A DNA stretch of 64,000 bases from Metopolophium dirhodum (Eukaryota; Arthropoda; Insecta; Hemiptera; Aphididae): the NCBI RefSeq assembly GCF_019925205.1, contig NC_083560.1, positions 59,008,270-59,072,269 of the forward strand, read 5' to 3'. Positions 1 to 12,800 of the stretch are shown here, piece after piece. Every line of letters starts with the position of its first letter. The stretch's first letter is position 1. The notes beneath the pieces were generated by a model. The model was not told the DNA's origin. It did not search any database and was given only the letters and a program-made list of their open reading frames with translations. Position numbers and translations under genes: made by a program.

Positions 1-47
1 CTTTTAATATAATTAGAGGTGGCGCCTCCCAACGTTAGTCTAATAGT

Positions 48-263
48 TTAAACTAAGTCATATGGTCTTCGGCGTTTGAGACGCCTAATGTCTTGAGAGT
101 GATCAAGTAGTTGAATTGCTGCTGGATTGGTGTGTTTATATCTAGTCTTTTCTCGTGTTTTCTGGAAATCTTGGTAATCTCGTCCTGGACTAGGATCGAG
201 CTCCTGTTTTCGTTGTACTAATCCATTAGCGTTCCTTGTCATGATCCTAAGTATATTGTTCAT
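48..263 (-). pseudogene. ORF2 start-to-end fusion, 71 codons, repeated in every unit
   Basis: The 71-codon frame begins like the apurinic endonuclease of Jockey-type ORF2 (NNILRIMTRNANGLVQRKQE) and ends like the extreme C-terminus of the same ORF2 (HTNPAAIQLLDHSQDIRRLK, then RRPYDLV). The roughly 800 residues expected between them, with the endonuclease core and reverse transcriptase, are missing, so this is an internal deletion and not a working enzyme. The Trp usual in the TWNANG motif is Arg. Copies lie at 1195-1410, 2345-2560, 3490-3705, 4635-4850, 5783-5998, 6928-7143, 8073-8288, 9218-9433, 10366-10581 and 12654-12869; copies at 11511-11705 and 13799-13993 lose their first seven codons through a 2-bp deletion. 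Assignment of the tail to the ORF2 C-terminus is from family memory. Confidence 0.8.
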
Positions 264-386
264 TTCTTTTTCTGTTTGGTGTTTTGGACTTAGTATGTTC
301 TGATTCTAACTTGTCCAGACTTGTCATAACTCTTGTCTTTCTCGCTGTAATATTTCCTAGTGTTTGTGTTACATAAGTTTACGCAG

Positions 387-800
387 CTAAAATATCATCA
401 AGTTTTGGATCGTTATTTTCATTAGGCTGTTGTATTGACATTTGATGTACAGATAGGTTATCTCTTGAAGCACTTGAAGTACTAGCCATCTGCGCGTATG
501 AAATGTTTGATGTGACCGGCTGAGCTGGTTCTTGTTGCATCCTTTACACAGCAGTGACTTGTTTTGGGTGTGCTCTTTCCATTGCTTTTTTATAGGCTGA
601 GCATCCCATCCAGTTGGCAGTGTGATTTTCGCTACAGTTAGCACATTTTGCTTTAATAATTATGTGTGTAACCGAATGCTTGACAGTTTTTACACTGCGG
701 CACTTCTTTATTTTTACTCGGTGGTTCTATTTTTATAACCTCATGGCATAACAATTTTATGTTATATATGTCTTTATTATACTCCTTTGGCTATAAATCT
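387..800 (-). pseudogene. ORF1 (gag) C-terminal zinc-knuckle relic, unit 1 of 13
   Basis: On the minus strand the frame reads an IKIEPPSKNKEVPQC-type lead-in followed by a CCHC knuckle (CKNCQAFGYTHNY, last Cys lost) and a second knuckle (CANCSENHTANWMGC). This order is typical of ORF1 RNA-binding proteins of Jockey-clade retrotransposons. The frame is broken by a small deletion after HNY and by an in-frame TAA after the second knuckle; it then runs on to a TAA just after LDDILAA near 387. The same breaks are present in the other units I compared, so the gag was dead before amplification. The 85-residue open frame found here in another phase is a shadow. Equivalent segments recur in all units (for example 1534-1947 and 2682-3095). 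Confidence 0.85.
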
Positions 801-3800
801 ACGAAAAATAATAGTAGACTTAAATGAGTCCACCATAGCTGGTTCTTCCCATAGATGCCATGGCAACATAGCCTCCAGGAAATACCATCATATTCATCGT
901 TTTTAAGTTCCATTACATTTGGCCGTCACGGTGCTAATAAAATGTTATCGATTAATTACAAAATATAAATATTTTTTATTTTATTTACATACATAATAAT
1001 ATTTTAATTATTATTTATTTCCCATTTGAGTATAATCAAAATGTTTTGACACATTTTGAGCTGTTTGAAGACATTTTAAGTATAAAATTATTAATATAAA
1101 ATGTAATTTCTAATGTCAAAAATAAAATTGTTATAGGTAACTTATAACTTTTAATATAATTAGAGGTGGCGCCTCCCAACGTTAGTCTAATAGTTTAAAC
1201 TAAGTCATATGGTCTTCGGCGTTTGAGACGCCTAATGTCTTGAGAGTGATCAAGTAGTTGAATTGCTGCTGGATTGGTGTGTTTATATCTAGTCTTTTCT
1301 CGTGTTTTCTGGAAATCTTGGTAATCTCGTCCTGGACTAGGATCGAGCTCCTGTTTTCGTTGTACTAATCCATTAGCGTTCCTTGTCATGATCCTAAGTA
1401 TATTGTTCATTTCTTTTTCTGTTTGGTGTTTTGGACTTAGTATGTTCTGTTTCTAACTTGTCCAGACTTGTCATAACTCTTGTCTTTCTCGCTGTAATAT
1501 TTCCTAGTGTTTGTGTTACATAAGTTTACGCAGCTAAAATATCATCAAGTTTTGGATCGTTATTTTCATTAGGCTGTTGTATTGACATTTGATGTACAGA
1601 TAGGTTATCTCTTGAAGCACTTGAAGTACTAGCCATCTGCGCGTATGAAATGTTTGATGTGACCGGCTGAGCTGGTTCTTGTTGCATCCTTTACACAGCA
1701 GTGACTTGTTTTGGGTGTGCTCTTTCCATTGCTTTTTTATAGGCTGAGCATCCCATCCAGTTGGCAGTGTGATTTTCGCTACAGTTAGCACATTTTGCTT
1801 TAATAATTATGTGTGTAACCGAATGCTTGACAGTTTTTACACTGCGGCACTTCTTTATTTTTACTCGGTGGTTCTATTTTTATAACCTCATGGCATAACA
1901 ATTTTATGTTATATATGTCTTTATTATACTCCTTTGGCTATAAATCTACGAAAAATAATAGTAGACTTAAATGAGTCCACCATAGCTGGTTCTTCCCATA
2001 GATGCCATGGCAACATAGCCTCCAGGAAATACCATCATATTCATCGTTTTTAAGTTCCATTACATTTGGCCGTCACGGTGCTAATAAAATGTTATCGATT
2101 AATTACAAAATATAAATATTTTTTATTTTATTTACATACATAATAATATTTTAATTATTATTTATTTCCCATTTGAGTATAATCAAAATGTTTTGACACA
2201 TTTTGAGCTGTTTGAAGACATTTTAAGTATAAAATTATTAATATAAAATGTAATTTCTAATGTCAAAAATAAAATTGTTATAGGTAACTTATAACTTTTA
2301 ATATTATAATTAGAGGTGGCGCCTCCCAACGTTAGTCTAATAGTTTAAACTAAGTCATATGGTCTTCGGCGTTTGAGACGCCTAATGTCTTGAGAGTGAT
2401 CAAGTAGTTGAATTGCTGCTGGATTGGTGTGTTTATATCTAGTCTTTTCTCGTGTTTTCTGGAAATCTTGGTAATCTCGTCCTGGACTAGGATCGAGCTC
2501 CTGTTTTCGTTGTACTAATCCATTAGCGTTCCTTGTCATGATCCTAAGTATATTGTTCATTTCTTTTTCTGTTTGGTGTTTTGGACTTAGTATGTTCTGT
2601 TTCTAACTTGTCCAGACTTGTCATAACTTGTCTTTCTCGCTGTAATATTTCCTAGTGTTTGTGTTACATAAGTTTACGCAGCTAAAATATCATCAAGTTT
2701 TGGATCGTTATTTTCATTAGGCTGTTGTATTGACATTTGATGTACAGATAGGTTATCTCTTGAAGCACTTGAAGTACTAGCCATCTGCGCGTATGAAATG
2801 TTTGATGTGACCGGCTGAGCTGGTTCTTGTTGCATCCTTTACACAGCAGTGACTTGTTTTGGGTGTGCTCTTTCCATTGCTTTTTTATAGGCTGAGCATC
2901 CCATCCAGTTGGCAGTGTGATTTTCGCTACAGTTAGCACATTTTGCTTTAATAATTATGTGTGTAACCGAATGCTTGACAGTTTTTACACTGCGGCACTT
3001 CTTTATTTTTACTCGGTGGTTCTATTTTTATAACCTCATGGCATAACAATTTTATGTTATATATGTCTTTATTATACTCCTTTGGCTATAAATCTACGAA
3101 AAATAATAGTAGACTTAAATGAGTCCACCATAGCTGGTTCTTCCCATAGATGCCATGGCAACATAGCCTCCAGGAAATACCATCATATTCATCGTTTTTA
3201 AGTTCCATTACATTTGGCCGTCACGGTGCTAATAAAATGTTATCGATTAATTACAAAATATAAATATTTTTTATTTTATTTACATACATAATAATATTTT
3301 AATTATTATTTATTTCCCATTTGAGTATAATCAAAATGTTTTGACACATTTTGAGCTGTTTGAAGACATTTTAAGTATAAAATTATTAATATAAAATGTA
3401 ATTTCTAATGTCAAAAATAAAATTGTTATAGGTAACTTATAACTTTTAATATAATTAGAGGTGGCGCCTCCCAACGTTAGTCTAATAGTTTAAACTAAGT
3501 CATATGGTCTTCGGCGTTTGAGACGCCTAATGTCTTGAGAGTGATCAAGTAGTTGAATTGCTGCTGGATTGGTGTGTTTATATCTAGTCTTTTCTCGTGT
3601 TTTCTGGAAATCTTGGTAATCTCGTCCTGGACTAGGATCGAGCTCCTGTTTTCGTTGTACTAATCCATTAGCGTTCCTTGTCATGATCCTAAGTATATTG
3701 TTCATTTCTTTTTCTGTTTGGTGTTTTGGACTTAGTATGTTCTGTTTCTAACTTGTCCAGACTTGTCATAACTTGTCTTTCTCGCTGTAATATTTCCTAG

Positions 3801-6800
3801 TGTTTGTGTTACATAAGTTTACGCAGCTAAAATATCATCAAGTTTTGGATCGTTATTTTCATTAGGCTGTTGTATTGACATTTGATGTACAGATAGGTTA
3901 TCTCTTGAAGCACTTGAAGTACTAGCCATCTGCGCGTATGAAATGTTTGATGTGACCGGCTGAGCTGGTTCTTGTTGCATCCTTTACACAGCAGTGACTT
4001 GTTTTGGGTGTGCTCTTTCCATTGCTTTTTTATAGGCTGAGCATCCCATCCAGTTGGCAGTGTGATTTTCGCTACAGTTAGCACATTTTGCTTTAATAAT
4101 TATGTGTGTAACCGAATGCTTGACAGTTTTTACACTGCGGCACTTCTTTATTTTTACTCGGTGGTTCTATTTTTATAACCTCATGGCATAACAATTTTAT
4201 GTTATATATGTCTTTATTATACTCCTTTGGCTATAAATCTACGAAAAATAATAGTAGACTTAAATGAGTCCACCATAGCTGGTTCTTCCCATAGATGCCA
4301 TGGCAACATAGCCTCCAGGAAATACCATCATATTCATCGTTTTTAAGTTCCATTACATTTGGCCGTCACGGTGCTAATAAAATGTTATCGATTAATTACA
4401 AAATATAAATATTTTTTATTTTATTTACATACATAATAATATTTTAATTATTATTTATTTCCCATTTGAGTATAATCAAAATGTTTTGACACATTTTGAG
4501 CTGTTTGAAGACATTTTAAGTATAAAATTATTAATATAAAATGTAATTTCTAATGTCAAAAATAAAATTGTTATAGGTAACTTATAACTTTTAATATAAT
4601 TAGAGGTGGCGCCTCCCAACGTTAGTCTAATAGTTTAAACTAAGTCATATGGTCTTCGGCGTTTGAGACGCCTAATGTCTTGAGAGTGATCAAGTAGTTG
4701 AATTGCTGCTGGATTGGTGTGTTTATATCTAGTCTTTTCTCGTGTTTTCTGGAAATCTTGGTAATCTCGTCCTGGACTAGGATCGAGCTCCTGTTTTCGT
4801 TGTACTAATCCATTAGCGTTCCTTGTCATGATCCTAAGTATATTGTTCATTTCTTTTTCTGTTTGGTGTTTTGGACTTAGTATGTTCTGTTTCTAACTTG
4901 TCCAGACTTGTCATAACTTGTCTTTCTCGCTGTAATATTTCCTAGTGTTTGTGTTACATAAGTTTACGCAGCTAAAATATCATCAAGTTTTGGATCGTTA
5001 TTTTCATTAGGCTGTTGTATTGACATTTGATGTACAGATAGGTTATCTCTTGAAGCACTTGAAGTACTAGCCATCTGCGCGTATGAAATGTTTGATGTGA
5101 CCGGCTGAGCTGGTTCTTGTTGCATCCTTTACACAGCAGTGACTTGTTTTGGGTGTGCTCTTTCCATTGCTTTTTTATAGGCTGAGCATCCCATCCAGTT
5201 GGCAGTGTGATTTTCGCTACAGTTAGCACATTTTGCTTTAATAATTATGTGTGTAACCGAATGCTTGACAGTTTTTACACTGCGGCACTTCTTTATTTTT
5301 ACTCGGTGGTTCTATTTTTATAACCTCATGGCATAACAATTTTATGTTATATATGTCTTTATTATACTCCTTTGGCTATAAATCTACGAAAAATAATAGT
5401 AGACTTAAATGAGTCCACCATAGCTGGTTCTTCCCATAGATGCCATGGCAACATAGCCTCCAGGAAATACCATCATATTCATCGTTTTTAAGTTCCATTA
5501 CATTTGGCCGTCACGGTGCTAATAAAATGTTATCGATTAATTACAAAATATAAATATTTTTTATTTTATTTACATACATAATAATATTTTAATTATTATT
5601 TATTTCCCATTTGAGTATAATCAAAATGTTTTGACACATTTTGAGCTGTTTGAAGACATTTTAAGTATAAAATTATTAATATAAAATGTAATTTCTAATG
5701 TCAAAAATAAAATTGTTATAGGTAACTTATAACTTTTAATATTATAATTAGAGGTGGCGCCTCCCAACGTTAGTCTAATAGTTTAAACTAAGTCATATGG
5801 TCTTCGGCGTTTGAGACGCCTAATGTCTTGAGAGTGATCAAGTAGTTGAATTGCTGCTGGATTGGTGTGTTTATATCTAGTCTTTTCTCGTGTTTTCTGG
5901 AAATCTTGGTAATCTCGTCCTGGACTAGGATCGAGCTCCTGTTTTCGTTGTACTAATCCATTAGCGTTCCTTGTCATGATCCTAAGTATATTGTTCATTT
6001 CTTTTTCTGTTTGGTGTTTTGGACTTAGTATGTTCTGTTTCTAACTTGTCCAGACTTGTCATAACTTGTCTTTCTCGCTGTAATATTTCCTAGTGTTTGT
6101 GTTACATAAGTTTACGCAGCTAAAATATCATCAAGTTTTGGATCGTTATTTTCATTAGGCTGTTGTATTGACATTTGATGTACAGATAGGTTATCTCTTG
6201 AAGCACTTGAAGTACTAGCCATCTGCGCGTATGAAATGTTTGATGTGACCGGCTGAGCTGGTTCTTGTTGCATCCTTTACACAGCAGTGACTTGTTTTGG
6301 GTGTGCTCTTTCCATTGCTTTTTTATAGGCTGAGCATCCCATCCAGTTGGCAGTGTGATTTTCGCTACAGTTAGCACATTTTGCTTTAATAATTATGTGT
6401 GTAACCGAATGCTTGACAGTTTTTACACTGCGGCACTTCTTTATTTTTACTCGGTGGTTCTATTTTTATAACCTCATGGCATAACAATTTTATGTTATAT
6501 ATGTCTTTATTATACTCCTTTGGCTATAAATCTACGAAAAATGATAGTAGACTTAAATGAGTCCACCATAGCTGGTTCTTCCCATAGATGCCATGGCAAC
6601 ATAGCCTCCAGGAAATACCATCATATTCATCGTTTTTAAGTTCCATTACATTTGGCCGTCACGGTGCTAATAAAATGTTATCGATTAATTACAAAATATA
6701 AATATTTTTTATTTTATTTACATACATAATAATATTTTAATTATTATTTATTTCCCATTTGAGTATAATCAAAATGTTTTGACACATTTTGAGCTGTTTG

Positions 6801-9800
6801 AAGACATTTTAAGTATAAAATTATTAATATAAAATGTAATTTCTAATGTCAAAAATAAAATTGTTATAGGTAACTTATAACTTTTAATATAATTAGAGGT
6901 GGCGCCTCCCAACGTTAGTCTAATAGTTTAAACTAAGTCATATGGTCTTCGGCGTTTGAGACGCCTAATGTCTTGAGAGTGATCAAGTAGTTGAATTGCT
7001 GCTGGATTGGTGTGTTTATATCTAGTCTTTTCTCGTGTTTTCTGGAAATCTTGGTAATCTCGTCCTGGACTAGGATCGAGCTCCTGTTTTCGTTGTACTA
7101 ATCCATTAGCGTTCCTTGTCATGATCCTAAGTATATTGTTCATTTCTTTTTCTGTTTGGTGTTTTGGACTTAGTATGTTCTGTTTCTAACTTGTCCAGAC
7201 TTGTCATAACTTGTCTTTCTCGCTGTAATATTTCCTAGTGTTTGTGTTACATAAGTTTACGCAGCTAAAATATCATCAAGTTTTGGATCGTTATTTTCAT
7301 TAGGCTGTTGTATTGACATTTGATGTACAGATAGGTTATCTCTTGAAGCACTTGAAGTACTAGCCATCTGCGCGTATGAAATGTTTGATGTGACCGGCTG
7401 AGCTGGTTCTTGTTGCATCCTTTACACAGCAGTGACTTGTTTTGGGTGTGCTCTTTCCATTGCTTTTTTATAGGCTGAGCATCCCATCCAGTTGGCAGTG
7501 TGATTTTCGCTACAGTTAGCACATTTTGCTTTAATAATTATGTGTGTAACCGAATGCTTGACAGTTTTTACACTGCGGCACTTCTTTATTTTTACTCGGT
7601 GGTTCTATTTTTATAACCTCATGGCATAACAATTTTATGTTATATATGTCTTTATTATACTCCTTTGGCTATAAATCTACGAAAAATGATAGTAGACTTA
7701 AATGAGTCCACCATAGCTGGTTCTTCCCATAGATGCCATGGCAACATAGCCTCCAGGAAATACCATCATATTCATCGTTTTTAAGTTCCATTACATTTGG
7801 CCGTCACGGTGCTAATAAAATGTTATCGATTAATTACAAAATATAAATATTTTTTATTTTATTTACATACATAATAATATTTTAATTATTATTTATTTCC
7901 CATTTGAGTATAATCAAAATGTTTTGACACATTTTGAGCTGTTTGAAGACATTTTAAGTATAAAATTATTAATATAAAATGTAATTTCTAATGTCAAAAA
8001 TAAAATTGTTATAGGTAACTTATAACTTTTAATATAATTAGAGGTGGCGCCTCCCAACGTTAGTCTAATAGTTTAAACTAAGTCATATGGTCTTCGGCGT
8101 TTGAGACGCCTAATGTCTTGAGAGTGATCAAGTAGTTGAATTGCTGCTGGATTGGTGTGTTTATATCTAGTCTTTTCTCGTGTTTTCTGGAAATCTTGGT
8201 AATCTCGTCCTGGACTAGGATCGAGCTCCTGTTTTCGTTGTACTAATCCATTAGCGTTCCTTGTCATGATCCTAAGTATATTGTTCATTTCTTTTTCTGT
8301 TTGGTGTTTTGGACTTAGTATGTTCTGTTTCTAACTTGTCCAGACTTGTCATAACTTGTCTTTCTCGCTGTAATATTTCCTAGTGTTTGTGTTACATAAG
8401 TTTACGCAGCTAAAATATCATCAAGTTTTGGATCGTTATTTTCATTAGGCTGTTGTATTGACATTTGATGTACAGATAGGTTATCTCTTGAAGCACTTGA
8501 AGTACTAGCCATCTGCGCGTATGAAATGTTTGATGTGACCGGCTGAGCTGGTTCTTGTTGCATCCTTTACACAGCAGTGACTTGTTTTGGGTGTGCTCTT
8601 TCCATTGCTTTTTTATAGGCTGAGCATCCCATCCAGTTGGCAGTGTGATTTTCGCTACAGTTAGCACATTTTGCTTTAATAATTATGTGTGTAACCGAAT
8701 GCTTGACAGTTTTTACACTGCGGCACTTCTTTATTTTTACTCGGTGGTTCTATTTTTATAACCTCATGGCATAACAATTTTATGTTATATATGTCTTTAT
8801 TATACTCCTTTGGCTATAAATCTACGAAAAATAATAGTAGACTTAAATGAGTCCACCATAGCTGGTTCTTCCCATAGATGCCATGGCAACATAGCCTCCA
8901 GGAAATACCATCATATTCATCGTTTTTAAGTTCCATTACATTTGGCCGTCACGGTGCTAATAAAATGTTATCGATTAATTACAAAATATAAATATTTTTT
9001 ATTTTATTTACATACATAATAATATTTTAATTATTATTTATTTCCCATTTGAGTATAATCAAAATGTTTTGACACATTTTGAGCTGTTTGAAGACATTTT
9101 AAGTATAAAATTATTAATATAAAATGTAATTTCTAATGTCAAAAATAAAATTGTTATAGGTAACTTATAACTTTTAATATAATTAGAGGTGGCGCCTCCC
9201 AACGTTAGTCTAATAGTTTAAACTAAGTCATATGGTCTTCGGCGTTTGAGACGCCTAATGTCTTGAGAGTGATCAAGTAGTTGAATTGCTGCTGGATTGG
9301 TGTGTTTATATCTAGTCTTTTCTCGTGTTTTCTGGAAATCTTGGTAATCTCGTCCTGGACTAGGATCGAGCTCCTGTTTTCGTTGTACTAATCCATTAGC
9401 GTTCCTTGTCATGATCCTAAGTATATTGTTCATTTCTTTTTCTGTTTGGTGTTTTGGACTTAGTATGTTCTGTTTCTAACTTGTCCAGACTTGTCATAAC
9501 TTGTCTTTCTCGCTGTAATATTTCCTAGTGTTTGTGTTACATAAGTTTACGCAGCTAAAATATCATCAAGTTTTGGATCGTTATTTTCATTAGGCTGTTG
9601 TATTGACATTTGATGTACAGATAGGTTATCTCTTGAAGCACTTGAAGTACTAGCCATCTGCGCGTATGAAATGTTTGATGTGACCGGCTGAGCTGGTTCT
9701 TGTTGCATCCTTTACACAGCAGTGACTTGTTTTGGGTGTGCTCTTTCCATTGCTTTTTTATAGGCTGAGCATCCCATCCAGTTGGCAGTGTGATTTTCGC

Positions 9801-12800
9801 TACAGTTAGCACATTTTGCTTTAATAATTATGTGTGTAACCGAATGCTTGACAGTTTTTACACTGCGGCACTTCTTTATTTTTACTCGGTGGTTCTATTT
9901 TTATAACCTCATGGCATAACAATTTTATGTTATATATGTCTTTATTATACTCCTTTGGCTATAAATCTACGAAAAATAATAGTAGACTTAAATGAGTCCA
10001 CCATAGCTGGTTCTTCCCATAGATGCCATGGCAACATAGCCTCCAGGAAATACCATCATATTCATCGTTTTTAAGTTCCATTACATTTGGCCGTCACGGT
10101 GCTAATAAAATGTTATCGATTAATTACAAAATATAAATATTTTTTATTTTATTTACATACATAATAATATTTTAATTATTATTTATTTCCCATTTGAGTA
10201 TAATCAAAATGTTTTGACACATTTTGAGCTGTTTGAAGACATTTTAAGTATAAAATTATTAATATAAAATGTAATTTCTAATGTCAAAAATAAAATTGTT
10301 ATAGGTAACTTATAACTTTTAATATTATAATTAGAGGTGGCGCCTCCCAACGTTAGTCTAATAGTTTAAACTAAGTCATATGGTCTTCGGCGTTTGAGAC
10401 GCCTAATGTCTTGAGAGTGATCAAGTAGTTGAATTGCTGCTGGATTGGTGTGTTTATATCTAGTCTTTTCTCGTGTTTTCTGGAAATCTTGGTAATCTCG
10501 TCCTGGACTAGGATCGAGCTCCTGTTTTCGTTGTACTAATCCATTAGCGTTCCTTGTCATGATCCTAAGTATATTGTTCATTTCTTTTTCTGTTTGGTGT
10601 TTTGGACTTAGTATGTTCTGTTTCTAACTTGTCCAGACTTGTCATAACTTGTCTTTCTCGCTGTAATATTTCCTAGTGTTTGTGTTACATAAGTTTACGC
10701 AGCTAAAATATCATCAAGTTTTGGATCGTTATTTTCATTAGGCTGTTGTATTGACATTTGATGTACAGATAGGTTATCTCTTGAAGCACTTGAAGTACTA
10801 GCCATCTGCGCGTATGAAATGTTTGATGTGACCGGCTGAGCTGGTTCTTGTTGCATCCTTTACACAGCAGTGACTTGTTTTGGGTGTGCTCTTTCCATTG
10901 CTTTTTTATAGGCTGAGCATCCCATCCAGTTGGCAGTGTGATTTTCGCTACAGTTAGCACATTTTGCTTTAATAATTATGTGTGTAACCGAATGCTTGAC
11001 AGTTTTTACACTGCGGCACTTCTTTATTTTTACTCGGTGGTTCTATTTTTATAACCTCATGGCATAACAATTTTATGTTATATATGTCTTTATTATACTC
11101 CTTTGGCTATAAATCTACGAAAAATAATAGTAGACTTAAATGAGTCCACCATAGCTGGTTCTTCCCATAGATGCCATGGCAACATAGCCTCCAGGAAATA
11201 CCATCATATTCATCGTTTTTAAGTCCCATTACATTTGGCCGTCACGGTGCTAATAAAATGTTATCGATTAATTTCAAAATATAAATATTTTTTATTTTAT
11301 TTACATACATAATAATATTTTAATTATTATTTATTTCCCATTTGAGTATAATCAAAATGTTTTGACACATTTTGAGCTGTTTGAAGACATTTTAAGTATA
11401 AAATTATTAATATAAAATGTAATTTCTAATGTCAAAAATAAAATTGTTATAGGTAACTTATAACTTTTAATATAATTAGAGGTGGCGCCTCCCAACGTTA
11501 GTCTAATAGTTTAAACTAAGTCATATGGTCTTCGGCGTTTGAGACGCCTAATGTCTTGAGAGTGATCAAGTAGTTGAATTGCTGCTGGATTGGTGTGCTT
11601 ATATCTAGTCTTTTCTCGTGTTTTCTGGAAATCTTGGTAATCTCGTCCTGGACTAGGATCGAGCTCCTGTTTTCGTTGTACTAATCCATTAGCGTTCCTT
11701 GTCATGATCCTGTATATTGTTCATTTCTTTTTCTGTTTGGTGTTTTGGACTTAGTATGTTCTGTTTCTAACTTGTCCAGACTTGTCATAACTTGTCTTTC
11801 TCGCTGTAATATTTCCTAGTGTTTGTGTTACATAAGTTTACGCAGCTAAAATATCATCAAGTTTTGGATCGTTATTTTCATTAGGCTGTTGTATTGACAT
11901 TTGATGTACAGATAGGTTATCTCTTGAAGCACTTGAAGTACTAGCCATCTGCGCGTATGAAATGTTTGATGTGACCGGCTGAGCTGGTTCTTGTTGCATC
12001 CTTTACACAGCAGTGACTTGTTTTGGGTGTGCTCTTTCCATTGCTTTTTTATAGGCTGAGCATCCCATCCAGTTGGCAGTGTGATTTTCGCTACAGTTAG
12101 CACATTTTGCTTTAATAATTATGTGTGTAACCGAATGCTTGACAGTTTTTACACTGCGGCACTTCTTTATTTTTACTCGGTGGTTCTATTTTTATAACCT
12201 CATGGCATAACAATTTTATGTTATATACGTCTTTATTATACTCCTTTGGCTATAAATCTACGAAAAATGATAGTTGACTTAAATGAGTCCACCATAGCTG
12301 GTTCTTCCCATAGATGCCATGGCAACATAGCCTCCAGGAAATACCATCATATTCATCGTTTTTAAGTCCCATTACATTTGGCCGTCACGGTGCTAATAAA
12401 ATGTTATCGATTAATTACAAAATATAAATATTTTTTATTTTATTTACATACATAATAATATTTTAATTATTATTTATTTCCCATTTGAGTATAATCAAAA
12501 TGTTTTGACACATTTTGAGCTGTTTGAAGACATTTTAAGTATAAAATTATTAATATAAAATGTAATTTCTAATGTCAAAAATAAAATTGTTATAGGTAAC
12601 TTATAACTTTTAATATAATTAGAGGTGGCGCCTCCCAACGTTAGTCTAATAGTTTAAACTAAGTCATATGGTCTTCGGCGTTTGAGACGCCTAATGTCTT
12701 GAGAGTGATCAAGTAGTTGAATTGCTGCTGGATTGGTGTGTTTATATCTAGTCTTTTCTCGTGTTTTCTGGAAATCTTGGTAATCTCGTCCTGGACTAGG

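Noticed and set aside
387..644. 85-codon minus frame (MLTVAKITLPTGWDAQ...) repeated in each satellite unit
   Set aside because: It is out of phase with the zinc-knuckle gag relic that occupies the same bases; its translation has no family character.
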